Notes under the pieces: model-generated | Databases searched by the model: none | Seen by the model: the letters and a program-made list of their open reading frames with translations, nothing else | What the model was told of the DNA's origin: nothing | From: an uncultured Pelagibacteraceae bacterium | GTDB lineage: Bacteria; Pseudomonadota; Alphaproteobacteria; Pelagibacterales; Pelagibacteraceae | Length of the DNA: 64,000 nt | NCBI GenBank assembly: GCA_902586485.1 | Contig: CACIHO010000003.1 | Location: forward strand, 1 to 64,000 | Direction: 5' to 3' | Shown here: piece by piece, positions 56,535 to 64,000 of the stretch | Numbering within the stretch: the stretch's first letter is position 1 | How the letters are laid out: the number at the start of each line of letters is the position of its first letter | Program-made: the position numbers and the translations under genes

Positions 56535-57974
56535 ATGGAAAACAACTTAAGTATTGTAAAAGATCAAATTAAAGAATTACCAAACAATATTGAGGCAGAA
56601 CAAGCTGTCATTGGCTCTCTTTTGGTAAATAATGAAATCTATGATGAAATAAGTCTTATTCTAGATCCTGAAATTCAAGCTACTTTTGGAGATAAATTTT
56701 TTGACCCAATGCATCAAAAAATTTTTAACGCAATTAGAAGTATGATTTTTAAAGGTTTGCTTGCAAATCCAATAACCTTAAAGAATTATTTTAAAGATGA
56801 TAAAGATGATATTAACGTTTCAGAATATTTAGTTAAAATTACTAAATTTTCTACATCCGTAAGACAAACAATTGAGTACGCTAAAATTATTTATGACATG
56901 TTTGTAAGACGTGAACTTATAAAAATTTCTGAACAAGCTGCTGGCGATGCAAAAATTACAGATTTAGAAAATGATGGTCAATCAATAATTGAAAATACTG
57001 AAAAACTTTTATTTGATTTGGCTGAAAAAGGTTCTTCTAACACTTCTTTAGTAAAATTTGATGATGCTATGAAACAAACAATAGAAATGGCTCAAGCTGC
57101 ATTTAAAAATGAAGAAGGTATAGTTGGGGTTCCTACAGGTTTAACAGATTTAGATAATAAATTAGGTGGATTACATCAGTCAGATTTAATTATTATTGCA
57201 GGTCGTCCATCAATGGGTAAGACCTCACTTGCAACTAATATTGCTTATAATGCTGCTAAAAAATTACAAGACAGTGGAAAAAAATCATCTATAGCATTCT
57301 TTTCACTTGAAATGTCCTCCGAACAGTTGTCCACAAGAATAATTTCTGAGCAAGCTAGAATAAGTTCGGACTTCATTAGAAGAGGAAGAATAACTGATGA
57401 TCAATTTGATAAATTTATAGAAACATCAAAAGATATTGCTGACCTCCCTCTTTATATAGATGAAACACCAGCCATAAGTGTTGCTGCATTAAGTAATAGA
57501 GCTAGAAGAATAAAAAGACTTCATGGTCTAGATATGATTTTGGTAGATTACATTCAATTAATGCGTGGCTCTCTAAATAATAGAGATGGAAGAGTACAAG
57601 AAATTTCTCAAATAACCCAAGGTCTTAAAGCTATTGCTAAAGAACTTTCTGTACCTGTTGTAGCTCTTTCTCAACTGTCTAGACAAGTAGAACAAAGAGA
57701 CGATCATAAACCTCAGTTAGCGGACTTACGAGAATCTGGTTCTATTGAACAAGATGCCGACGTTGTAATGTTTGTTTATAGGGAAGGGTATTATCTTTCA
57801 AGAAAAGAACCTAGAGAGGCAACTGTTGAACATGCTGAATGGCAGGCAAAAATGAATGAAGTAGCACATTTAGCCCAAATTATAATTGGAAAACAAAGAC
57901 ATGGTCCTATTGGCAATGTAACGCTTGAATTTGAGGAAAGATTTACAAAATTTAAGGATACTCAATCAAGTTAA
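56535..57974 (+). CDS. dnaB: Replicative DNA helicase DnaB
   Basis: 479 residues. The N-terminal primase-interacting domain contains PNNIEAEQAVIGSLL; the RecA-like motor has Walker A AGRPSMGKTSLA, SLEMSSEQL, VDYIQLM (Walker B) and LADLRESGSIEQDAD. It unwinds DNA at the replication fork. It follows rplI after 68 bases, as in most Alphaproteobacteria. Confidence 0.98.
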   Translation: MENNLSIVKDQIKELPNNIEAEQAVIGSLLVNNEIYDEISLILDPEIQATFGDKFFDPMHQKIFNAIRSMIFKGLLANPITLKNYFKDDKDDINVSEYLVKITKFSTSVRQTIEYAKIIYDMFVRRELIKISEQAAGDAKITDLENDGQSIIENTEKLLFDLAEKGSSNTSLVKFDDAMKQTIEMAQAAFKNEEGIVGVPTGLTDLDNKLGGLHQSDLIIIAGRPSMGKTSLATNIAYNAAKKLQDSGKKSSIAFFSLEMSSEQLSTRIISEQARISSDFIRRGRITDDQFDKFIETSKDIADLPLYIDETPAISVAALSNRARRIKRLHGLDMILVDYIQLMRGSLNNRDGRVQEISQITQGLKAIAKELSVPVVALSQLSRQVEQRDDHKPQLADLRESGSIEQDADVVMFVYREGYYLSRKEPREATVEHAEWQAKMNEVAHLAQIIIGKQRHGPIGNVTLEFEERFTKFKDTQSS

Positions 57975-57995
57975 ATTCCAATATAAAGAGCTTGA

Positions 57996-60392
57996 ATGAT
58001 AGCTCATTTTTATCAAAACGTTATCCTTAAAAATCCTAAAGCAATATTTGTATTGTTAATTATTGCTGTTTTAAGTTTTGGCTACTCTTCAAAAAATTTT
58101 AAACTAGATGCTTCATCAGAAACTCTATTGATAGAGGGTGATCCAGATTTAGCCTATATGAAGGAAGTATCTAAAAGATATGGATCTAAAGAATTTTTGA
58201 TTCTTACCTATACACCAAATGAGGGAATGGTAACTGACTCATCAATTAACAATTTATTAAGTTTAAAATATAAAATTCAGAGCCTTAACTGGGTACATAG
58301 CGTAATTACATTGTTAGACATCCCTCTTTTAAATAATTCAGATGCTCCTCTTCAAGAAAGACTAGAAAGTTTCAAAACCTTAAAAGATGATGATGTTGAT
58401 AGAAATCGTGGTTTTAAAGAAATTTTAAATAGTCCTGTTTTTAGAAATTATGTAATAAGTGAGGATGGAAAAACTAGCGGAATTATTGTTAATATTAAAC
58501 AGTCTGAGGCATTAAAATATTTAGATAATAAACCAAGAGAAGAAATTGAGTTAATTAAAGATCAAATCAAAAAACAAAACCATAATAATATTTTAGAAAT
58601 AAGAGAAGTTATTCAAAGCTATAGCAATGTTGGAAAAATTTATCTTGGTGGAATACCAATGATTGCAGATGATATGATGACCTTTATCAAAAGTGATATA
58701 ATTGTTTTTGGTTTAGGTGTACTATTATTTATTATTGCTACTTTATGGTTTGTTTTTAGAAACCTTCTTTGGATTGTAGTTCCTATAAGTAGTTGTCTTT
58801 TTTCTGTGATAATTATGATGGGATTACTTGGGCTGCTAGGATGGAAAGTTACAGTTATCTCATCAAATTTTATTGCACTTATGTTAATTTTAACAATGGC
58901 AATGAATATACATATGAGCACAAGGTTTCTTCAACTTAAAAAAGATTTTCCATCAAAAAATAATTTTGAAATTATTTCCTTAACAACTTCAAAAATGTTT
59001 TGGCCGATTCTTTATACTGTTCTAACAACAATTTTTGCATTCTTGTCTTTGATTTTTAGTGAAATAAAACCTATTATTGATTTTGGTTGGATGATGACTT
59101 TTGGATTAATTACATCATTCATCATTACATTTACTTTACTACCAACTCTTTTAAACTTTACACCCACAAATAATATTTTAGTTAAAAAAGAACAAAAATC
59201 AAAAATTACAAATTTACTCGGAATAATTTCTCTTAATAATAAAAGTTCAATTTTTTTAGTAACTGGATTAGTTTTAGTTTTTAGTGCTATTGGGATAAGT
59301 AAGCTGGAGGTTGAAAATAGTTTTATAAATTACTTCGATAAAAATACTGAAATTTACAAAGGTATGAAACTGATCGACGAAGAATTAGGCGGAACCACGC
59401 CTTTAGATGTCATCATTAAGTTTCCAAAGAAAGAAGAGGTAAAAAAATCAAAAGAGGATGATGAGTTTGAGGATTGGGGTGATGAGGAAGATGCTAATGC
59501 TGAAAAATATTGGTTTACTAAAGATAAAATTGATCTAATTTCATCTGTTCATAATTACTTAGATAGCTTACCTGAAATAGGAAAAGTTATATCTTTTTCA
59601 TCAATTATAGAAGTAGCAACTCAATTAAATAATAATAAACCTTTAGGTACTTTAGAAATGGGAGTGCTTTACTCTAAAATTCCAGAGAGTATTAAATCCG
59701 AAATCATTGATCCCTATCTTTCAATTGAGGATAATGAGGCTCGAATTAGTTTAAGAATTATAGATTCACAAGAAGATTTAAGAAGGAATGATTTAATTAA
59801 TAAAATCAATTTTGATCTAAAAGATAAATTTAGTTTAAAGGAAAATGAATACAAATTAGCAGGTGTATTAATATTGTTTAATAATTTATTACAAAGCTTG
59901 TTTAAATCCCAAATTCTAACATTAGGTTTGGTTATGATAGGAATATTTTTGATGTTCATAGTCTTGTTTAGAAATATTAAACTTTCAGTGATTGGAGTTG
60001 TGCCAAATTTCATTGCAGCATTTTTTATTCTAGGAATAATTGGATTAATGGGAATACCTTTGGACATGATGACGATAACTATTGCAGCAATTACAATAGG
60101 TATTGCGGTAGATAATAGTATTCACTATATTTACAGATTTAAAGAAGAGTTTAATAAAATAAAGGATTACAACAAGACGTTAACAACGTGTCATTCAACT
60201 GTTGGGGTTGCTATACTTAACACTTCAATTACAATTGTTTTTGGATTTTCAATTTTGGTATTATCGAAATTTATCCCAACAATTTATTTTGGTATATTTA
60301 CTGGACTAGCTATGTTGTTAGCTATGATATTGGTCTTGACTCTACTCCCTTCATTAATTTTAATTATTAAACCATTTGATAAATCATCTTGA
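57996..60392 (+). CDS. MMPL/RND-family membrane transporter
   Basis: 798 residues, about 12 membrane segments in two halves, each with one large periplasmic loop. The first half has DASSETLLIEGDPDLAYMK and ISSNFIALMLILTMAMNIHM; the second has MMTITIAAITIGIAVDNSIHYIYR, the charged helix-4 motif of MMPL pumps. A very acidic stretch, EDDEFEDWGDEEDANAE, lies in the second loop near residue 495. It may move lipids or hydrophobic compounds, by family analogy with hopanoid-type exporters. It occupies the place where alr and radA usually stand. Confidence 0.87.
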   Translation: MIAHFYQNVILKNPKAIFVLLIIAVLSFGYSSKNFKLDASSETLLIEGDPDLAYMKEVSKRYGSKEFLILTYTPNEGMVTDSSINNLLSLKYKIQSLNWVHSVITLLDIPLLNNSDAPLQERLESFKTLKDDDVDRNRGFKEILNSPVFRNYVISEDGKTSGIIVNIKQSEALKYLDNKPREEIELIKDQIKKQNHNNILEIREVIQSYSNVGKIYLGGIPMIADDMMTFIKSDIIVFGLGVLLFIIATLWFVFRNLLWIVVPISSCLFSVIIMMGLLGLLGWKVTVISSNFIALMLILTMAMNIHMSTRFLQLKKDFPSKNNFEIISLTTSKMFWPILYTVLTTIFAFLSLIFSEIKPIIDFGWMMTFGLITSFIITFTLLPTLLNFTPTNNILVKKEQKSKITNLLGIISLNNKSSIFLVTGLVLVFSAIGISKLEVENSFINYFDKNTEIYKGMKLIDEELGGTTPLDVIIKFPKKEEVKKSKEDDEFEDWGDEEDANAEKYWFTKDKIDLISSVHNYLDSLPEIGKVISFSSIIEVATQLNNNKPLGTLEMGVLYSKIPESIKSEIIDPYLSIEDNEARISLRIIDSQEDLRRNDLINKINFDLKDKFSLKENEYKLAGVLILFNNLLQSLFKSQILTLGLVMIGIFLMFIVLFRNIKLSVIGVVPNFIAAFFILGIIGLMGIPLDMMTITIAAITIGIAVDNSIHYIYRFKEEFNKIKDYNKTLTTCHSTVGVAILNTSITIVFGFSILVLSKFIPTIYFGIFTGLAMLLAMILVLTLLPSLILIIKPFDKSS

Positions 60393-60937
60393 TGTTAGAA
60401 ATCATAGAAGATTTTTATAATGCAATTTCAATAATTGATTTAATTTATTTAATTTTAACAATCCTTTCTTTGATAAATTGTTATAAAAAGGGTTTCATTT
60501 TAAGTATTCTCTCAATGGGCAAATGGCTATTAGCATATATCGTTACATTAATTTTATTTCCAAAAATTAAACCATATGTAAAAGACATAATTGATAATGA
60601 ATATGTACTCGATGTATGTTTAGGCATTATAATATTTGTAGTTGTTATTTTTTTAGTTTTATTAGTTAATAAAGGTATCAGTAAAGCAGTAAGATATACG
60701 GGAATCGGTGGCTTGGATACTACATTTGGATTCTTTTTTGGCTTTATAAGAGCTTACATTATATCCGTTTGTATTTTTTCAGGTATTCATATCGTTTATA
60801 ATTATGATAAATGGCCAATAAATTTTGATAAATCATACGTCTTTCCATATTTAGAAAAAGGTAGTAGTTATCTGATAAAAGAATTTCCTAATGAAAAAAC
60901 ATATCAAGACTCTAAAGAAAAAATTACAGAATTATAA
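60392..60937 (+). CDS. cvpA: CvpA-family membrane protein
   Basis: 181 residues from the ATG at 60392, whose A is the last base of the upstream TGA (TGATG). Four membrane segments are visible, with NCYKKGFILSILSM and RYTGIGGLDTTFGFFFGFIRAYI as family motifs. CvpA proteins occur before purF in many Proteobacteria; their function is unsettled, with links to envelope stress. Its last 47 bases overlap the purF start. Confidence 0.93.
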   Translation: MLEIIEDFYNAISIIDLIYLILTILSLINCYKKGFILSILSMGKWLLAYIVTLILFPKIKPYVKDIIDNEYVLDVCLGIIIFVVVIFLVLLVNKGISKAVRYTGIGGLDTTFGFFFGFIRAYIISVCIFSGIHIVYNYDKWPINFDKSYVFPYLEKGSSYLIKEFPNEKTYQDSKEKITEL

Positions 60938-62372
60938 TCCAAGATTAAAGGAGGAATGTGGAGTTTTTGGTATAAGCAATGCAAAGGATGCATCAGCTTT
61001 AACAGCGCTTGGACTACATGCTCTGCAACATAGAGGTCAAGAAGGTTGTGGAATAGTAACCTTTGATGGAGAAAAATATTATTCTGAAAAAAGATTTGGT
61101 TTAGTTGGTGATAATTTCAACAAAGAAAAAGTACTTAATAATCTTAAGGGAAATTATGCAATTGGCCATAACAGATATAGCACAACTGGAAACAATATAT
61201 TAAGAAATATACAGCCTTTTTTTGCTGACACAAACGCAGGTGGAATTGGAGTAGCGCACAATGGAAATCTTACTAATTCAATATCATTAAGAAAGAAATT
61301 AGTTGAAGAAGGAGCAATATTTTATACCACTTCAGATACTGAAACGATCGTTCAACTTATTGCTAAATCAAAAAGACCCAAAACAATTGATAAGGTCATT
61401 GATGCAATTTTTCAAATTCAAGGTGGTTATGCATTGGTAATGCTAACTCAAAACTCTTTAATTGGAGTAAGAGATCCTTATGGAATTAGGCCATTGGTAA
61501 TTGGTAAACTTGGTAATAGTTATGTTCTTGCATCTGAAACATGCGCATTAGACATTATTGGTGCAAAATTTATAAGGGAGGTTGAGAACGGTGAAATAGT
61601 TTTAATTGAAAAAAACGAGTTAAAAAGTATTAAGCCTTTTCCTGCAAAAAAAGTAAGACCATGCGTCTTTGAATATATTTATTTTTCAAGGCCCGACAGT
61701 CTCATTGGAGGCAGAACAGCTTACGAACATAGAAAAAACCTAGGAAGAGAACTTGCAAAAGAAAGTGAAATCGATGCTGACATTGTAGTTCCAGTCCCAG
61801 ACTCTGGAAATGCTGCTGCTATGGGTTTTGCTCAAGAACTAAAAATGAATTTTGAACATGGATTAATTAGAAATCATTATGTTGGAAGAACTTTTATTGA
61901 ACCAAGCCAGAAAATAAGAAGCTTAGGTGTTAAATTAAAACTAAATGCTAATCGAACGACTATTAAAAATAAAAAAATAATATTAATTGATGACTCACTT
62001 GTTAGAGGAACTACGTCTCATAAAATTGTAAAAATGCTTTATGATGGCGGTGCAAAAGAAGTTCATGTTAAAATTGCTTGTCCTGAAATAAAATACCCAG
62101 ATTTCTATGGTGTAGACACACCTACAAAAAAAGAATTATTAGCAGCAAATAAAACAAATGATGAAATTCGCGAATATATTGGAGCTAAAACTTTGAGATT
62201 TTTATCAATAGAGGGTTTGTATAAAGCGATTGGTTTTGAAAAAAGAAATGAAACATATCCACAATTAACAGATCATTATTTTACGGGTGAATATCCTGTT
62301 AAATTAGTAGATGAATTAGGAGATAATAAAATAACTCAGTTATCTTTACTAAGCACTGGATCAAATAATTAA
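60891..62372 (+). CDS. purF: Amidophosphoribosyltransferase
   Basis: 493 residues. The N-terminal nucleophile is C23 in EECGVFGI, so a 22-residue lysine-rich propeptide must be removed. Glutaminase motifs are HALQHRGQEGCG, HNRYSTTG and AHNGNL; the PRPP site is KIILIDDSLVRGTT. It commits PRPP to purine synthesis. Its ATG lies 47 bases inside cvpA, one of the longest same-strand overlaps here. Confidence 0.96.
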   Translation: MKKHIKTLKKKLQNYNPRLKEECGVFGISNAKDASALTALGLHALQHRGQEGCGIVTFDGEKYYSEKRFGLVGDNFNKEKVLNNLKGNYAIGHNRYSTTGNNILRNIQPFFADTNAGGIGVAHNGNLTNSISLRKKLVEEGAIFYTTSDTETIVQLIAKSKRPKTIDKVIDAIFQIQGGYALVMLTQNSLIGVRDPYGIRPLVIGKLGNSYVLASETCALDIIGAKFIREVENGEIVLIEKNELKSIKPFPAKKVRPCVFEYIYFSRPDSLIGGRTAYEHRKNLGRELAKESEIDADIVVPVPDSGNAAAMGFAQELKMNFEHGLIRNHYVGRTFIEPSQKIRSLGVKLKLNANRTTIKNKKIILIDDSLVRGTTSHKIVKMLYDGGAKEVHVKIACPEIKYPDFYGVDTPTKKELLAANKTNDEIREYIGAKTLRFLSIEGLYKAIGFEKRNETYPQLTDHYFTGEYPVKLVDELGDNKITQLSLLSTGSNN

Positions 62373-62375
62373 ATT

Positions 62376-62933
62376 ATGAAAACAGTAAATTTTACTCAAA
62401 TGAAAAATGGCACTAAGGAAGATTATGAGCTTCTTGAAAAATTTGAGAAAAACTTTGAAAGACAAACTGCTGAGAGAGTTCTAAATTATTTGTCTAAACA
62501 AACTACCACTTTGGAAGGTTACAAAATCACTAGACTAGAACACTCCTTACAGGCTGCAACAAGAGCTTTTAAAAATAAAGAAAGTGATGAAATGGTTGTT
62601 GCAACGTTACTACATGATATTGGAGACGATTTAGCACCAATGAATCATTCTCAATATGCTGCATCCATACTTAGACCTTATGTTTCAGAAAGAACCTATT
62701 GGATTATTCTACACCATGGTCTTTTTCAAACTTATTACAGTGCTCATCATTTAGGTGGTGATAGAAATGCAAGAGATAAATTTAAAGATCACAAGTATTA
62801 TCAAGACACTATAGATTTTTGTGAAAAATACGATCAATGCTCTTTTGATCCTGATTACAAAAGTATGACTTTGGATGATTTTAAGCCATTAGTTAAAAAA
62901 ATATTTGCAAAAGAGCCTTATTATTATCTTTAA
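62376..62933 (+). CDS. HD-domain protein (predicted metal-dependent hydrolase or oxygenase)
   Basis: 185 residues. The metal ligands of the HD fold are in order: H56 in RLEHSLQAA, H80-D81 in LLHDIGDD, H91 in MNHSQ, H113/H114 in ILHHG and D153 in EKYDQ. This H-HD-H-H-D set can hold two metals, as in phosphohydrolases and in the mixed-valent di-iron oxygenases PhnZ and inositol oxygenase. Its substrate is unknown. It lies between purF and the glutamate-cysteine ligase gene. Confidence 0.85.
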   Translation: MKTVNFTQMKNGTKEDYELLEKFEKNFERQTAERVLNYLSKQTTTLEGYKITRLEHSLQAATRAFKNKESDEMVVATLLHDIGDDLAPMNHSQYAASILRPYVSERTYWIILHHGLFQTYYSAHHLGGDRNARDKFKDHKYYQDTIDFCEKYDQCSFDPDYKSMTLDDFKPLVKKIFAKEPYYYL

Positions 62934-62962
62934 ATTTATCTATAAATCACTATTTACAGCGC

Positions 62963-64000
62963 ATGATTGATTCAAAAGAAAAAATTATTAATTATTTTAA
63001 GTCAGGTGTTAAAGACCCCAAAAATTTTAAAATTGGGATAGAGCATGAAAAGTTTTTATTTAATAATTCTGATAATAAAAGGATTGATTATTCAAAAATA
63101 AAAGAAATGTTTTCAGCCTTACTTGAATTTGGCTGGAATCCAATTTTTGAAAAAGAAAATATCATTGGTCTTAATAAAGGTGGTAAAAATATAACTCTTG
63201 AACCAGGCAATCAAATAGAATTGTCAGGAGATAAATTAAATCATATGCACGAAGCTTGTGCAGAGTCACAAGATTATTTATTTGAACTTAAACAGGTAAC
63301 AAAAAAATTAGATATAAAAATTGTTAGCGCAGGATTTGATCCTATATCTAAATTAAATGAAATCCCAGGCAATCCTAAGCAAAGATATGAATTAATGACT
63401 AAGGATATGCCTCTAGGTGGTGAGCTTAGTTTAGATATGATGTATCGAACTTGTGGTACTCAATTAAATTTAGATTATAAATCAGAGGAAGATTTTATTA
63501 AGAAGTTTAGAGTAGCAAACTCAATTGTACCCATTGCAATTGCTTTGTTTGCTAATTCATCAATTGTAGAGAAAAAAAATAGTAATTATTTATCTTATAG
63601 ATCTAAAGTATGGCAAAGCACTTCAAGGGGTGGTTTGCCTAAATTATTTTTCGAAAATATGAATTTTGAAAAATATGCTGATTTTGTAATTAATTTTCCA
63701 ATATTATTTATACAAAATAAAGATCAATATATTTCAGGTAGGAAATATATTTTTAAGGATTTTATTGAAGGAAAAATTCAAGAAATTGAAAATAGACTTC
63801 CAACTGAAGCAGACTTAACAACTCACTTAAGTACAATATTTACTGAAAACAGAGTTAAGAAATACATTGAATTGAGATCAATGGATACCTGTGGATGGGA
63901 TTGTTTATGTGCAGGACCAGCTTTCAATATAGGTATGCTTTATGGAAATTTACACGAAGTTCATGAACTAATTTCAAAATGGGATATTGATAAAATAATT
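62963..64000 (+). CDS. gshA: Glutamate-cysteine ligase, cut by window end
   Basis: 346 residues are visible from the ATG at 62963 with no stop before the window edge; about 100 more are expected. It is the plant/alphaproteobacterial type: FKIGIEHEKFLF, TLEPGNQIELSG, RTCGTQLNLDY, SYRSKVWQST and EADLTTHLSTIFTENRVK. It joins glutamate and cysteine in the first step of glutathione synthesis. The start is placed by the normal N-terminus; no strong ribosome site is seen. Confidence 0.93.
   Translation, partial: MIDSKEKIINYFKSGVKDPKNFKIGIEHEKFLFNNSDNKRIDYSKIKEMFSALLEFGWNPIFEKENIIGLNKGGKNITLEPGNQIELSGDKLNHMHEACAESQDYLFELKQVTKKLDIKIVSAGFDPISKLNEIPGNPKQRYELMTKDMPLGGELSLDMMYRTCGTQLNLDYKSEEDFIKKFRVANSIVPIAIALFANSSIVEKKNSNYLSYRSKVWQSTSRGGLPKLFFENMNFEKYADFVINFPILFIQNKDQYISGRKYIFKDFIEGKIQEIENRLPTEADLTTHLSTIFTENRVKKYIELRSMDTCGWDCLCAGPAFNIGMLYGNLHEVHELISKWDIDKII

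Noticed and set aside
1..64000. CRISPR array, insertion sequence, prophage or tRNA-linked island
   Set aside because: No spaced repeats, transposase, integrase, phage gene or tRNA could be found on either strand.

Overview
The window reads as a piece of chromosome from a free-living marine alphaproteobacterium of the SAR11 (Pelagibacterales) type. The basis is very high A+T, almost no intergenic DNA (no gap over about 150 bases lacks a gene), many one-base start/stop overlaps, tail-to-tail genes whose stop codons interlock, and alphaproteobacterial gene order (accB-accC, hda-purM-purN, pepA-lptF-lptG-lptD-surA-pdxA-ksgA, rpsF-rpsR-rplI-dnaB, cvpA-purF) with genes missing from it. Genus assignment is inference from style and protein character; no rRNA is present. 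I found no tRNA, rRNA, CRISPR array, insertion sequence or prophage.

Bases 1-7675 are the one clearly accessory block. It holds the end of an aldo/keto reductase, a CUT1 sugar ABC transporter (binding protein, two permeases, and an ATPase on the opposite strand), a GH4 alpha-galactosidase-type enzyme and a GH1 beta-glucosidase. Together they should import and hydrolyse an oligosaccharide or glycoside inside the cell. Bases 7768-12250 are a molybdopterin locus (moaA, moaC, moaD, moaE, with moaB on the other strand) run together with msrPQ, the periplasmic methionine sulfoxide reductase that uses the cofactor. Two transporters, a YbaK-type deacylase and glnA follow.

Bases 16162-22329 (minus strand) are an iscR-sufBCDSU-sufT-sufA iron-sulfur operon with a well-formed IscR-type operator over its promoter. 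Bases 22467-33308 hold a hydrolase, anmK, tyrS, an AsmA-like envelope protein, prfB with a programmed +1 frameshift, a class A penicillin-binding protein and an RNase E that lacks the zinc-link cysteines. Bases 33301-43713 carry thiS-thiG, aroQ-accB-accC, two small proteins (DUF2155 and NDUFA12-like), an orphan relative of the C-terminal part of B12-dependent ribonucleotide reductase, aspS, hda, a DUF2066 protein, purM-purN and ndk.

Bases 43706-55294 are envelope biogenesis (pepA, lptF, lptG, lptD, surA, pdxA, ksgA) meeting gmk and the fatty-acid genes acpP, fabG and fabD. Bases 55381-64000 run rpsF-rpsR-rplI-dnaB, an MMPL/RND transporter, cvpA, purF, an HD-domain protein and a cut-off glutamate-cysteine ligase.

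I see no wholly new multi-gene system. The most interesting signals are fine-scale: the C-terminal Gly-Gly codons of MoaD and ThiS double as the Shine-Dalgarno of the next gene (in moaD inside a perfect 14-base palindrome); the prfB frameshift site; the IscR operator; missing genes at conserved junctions (fabF-mltG-yicC, alr-radA, aat, holC); and proteins with lost or changed key parts (RNase E, PdxA, the orphan NrdJ piece).
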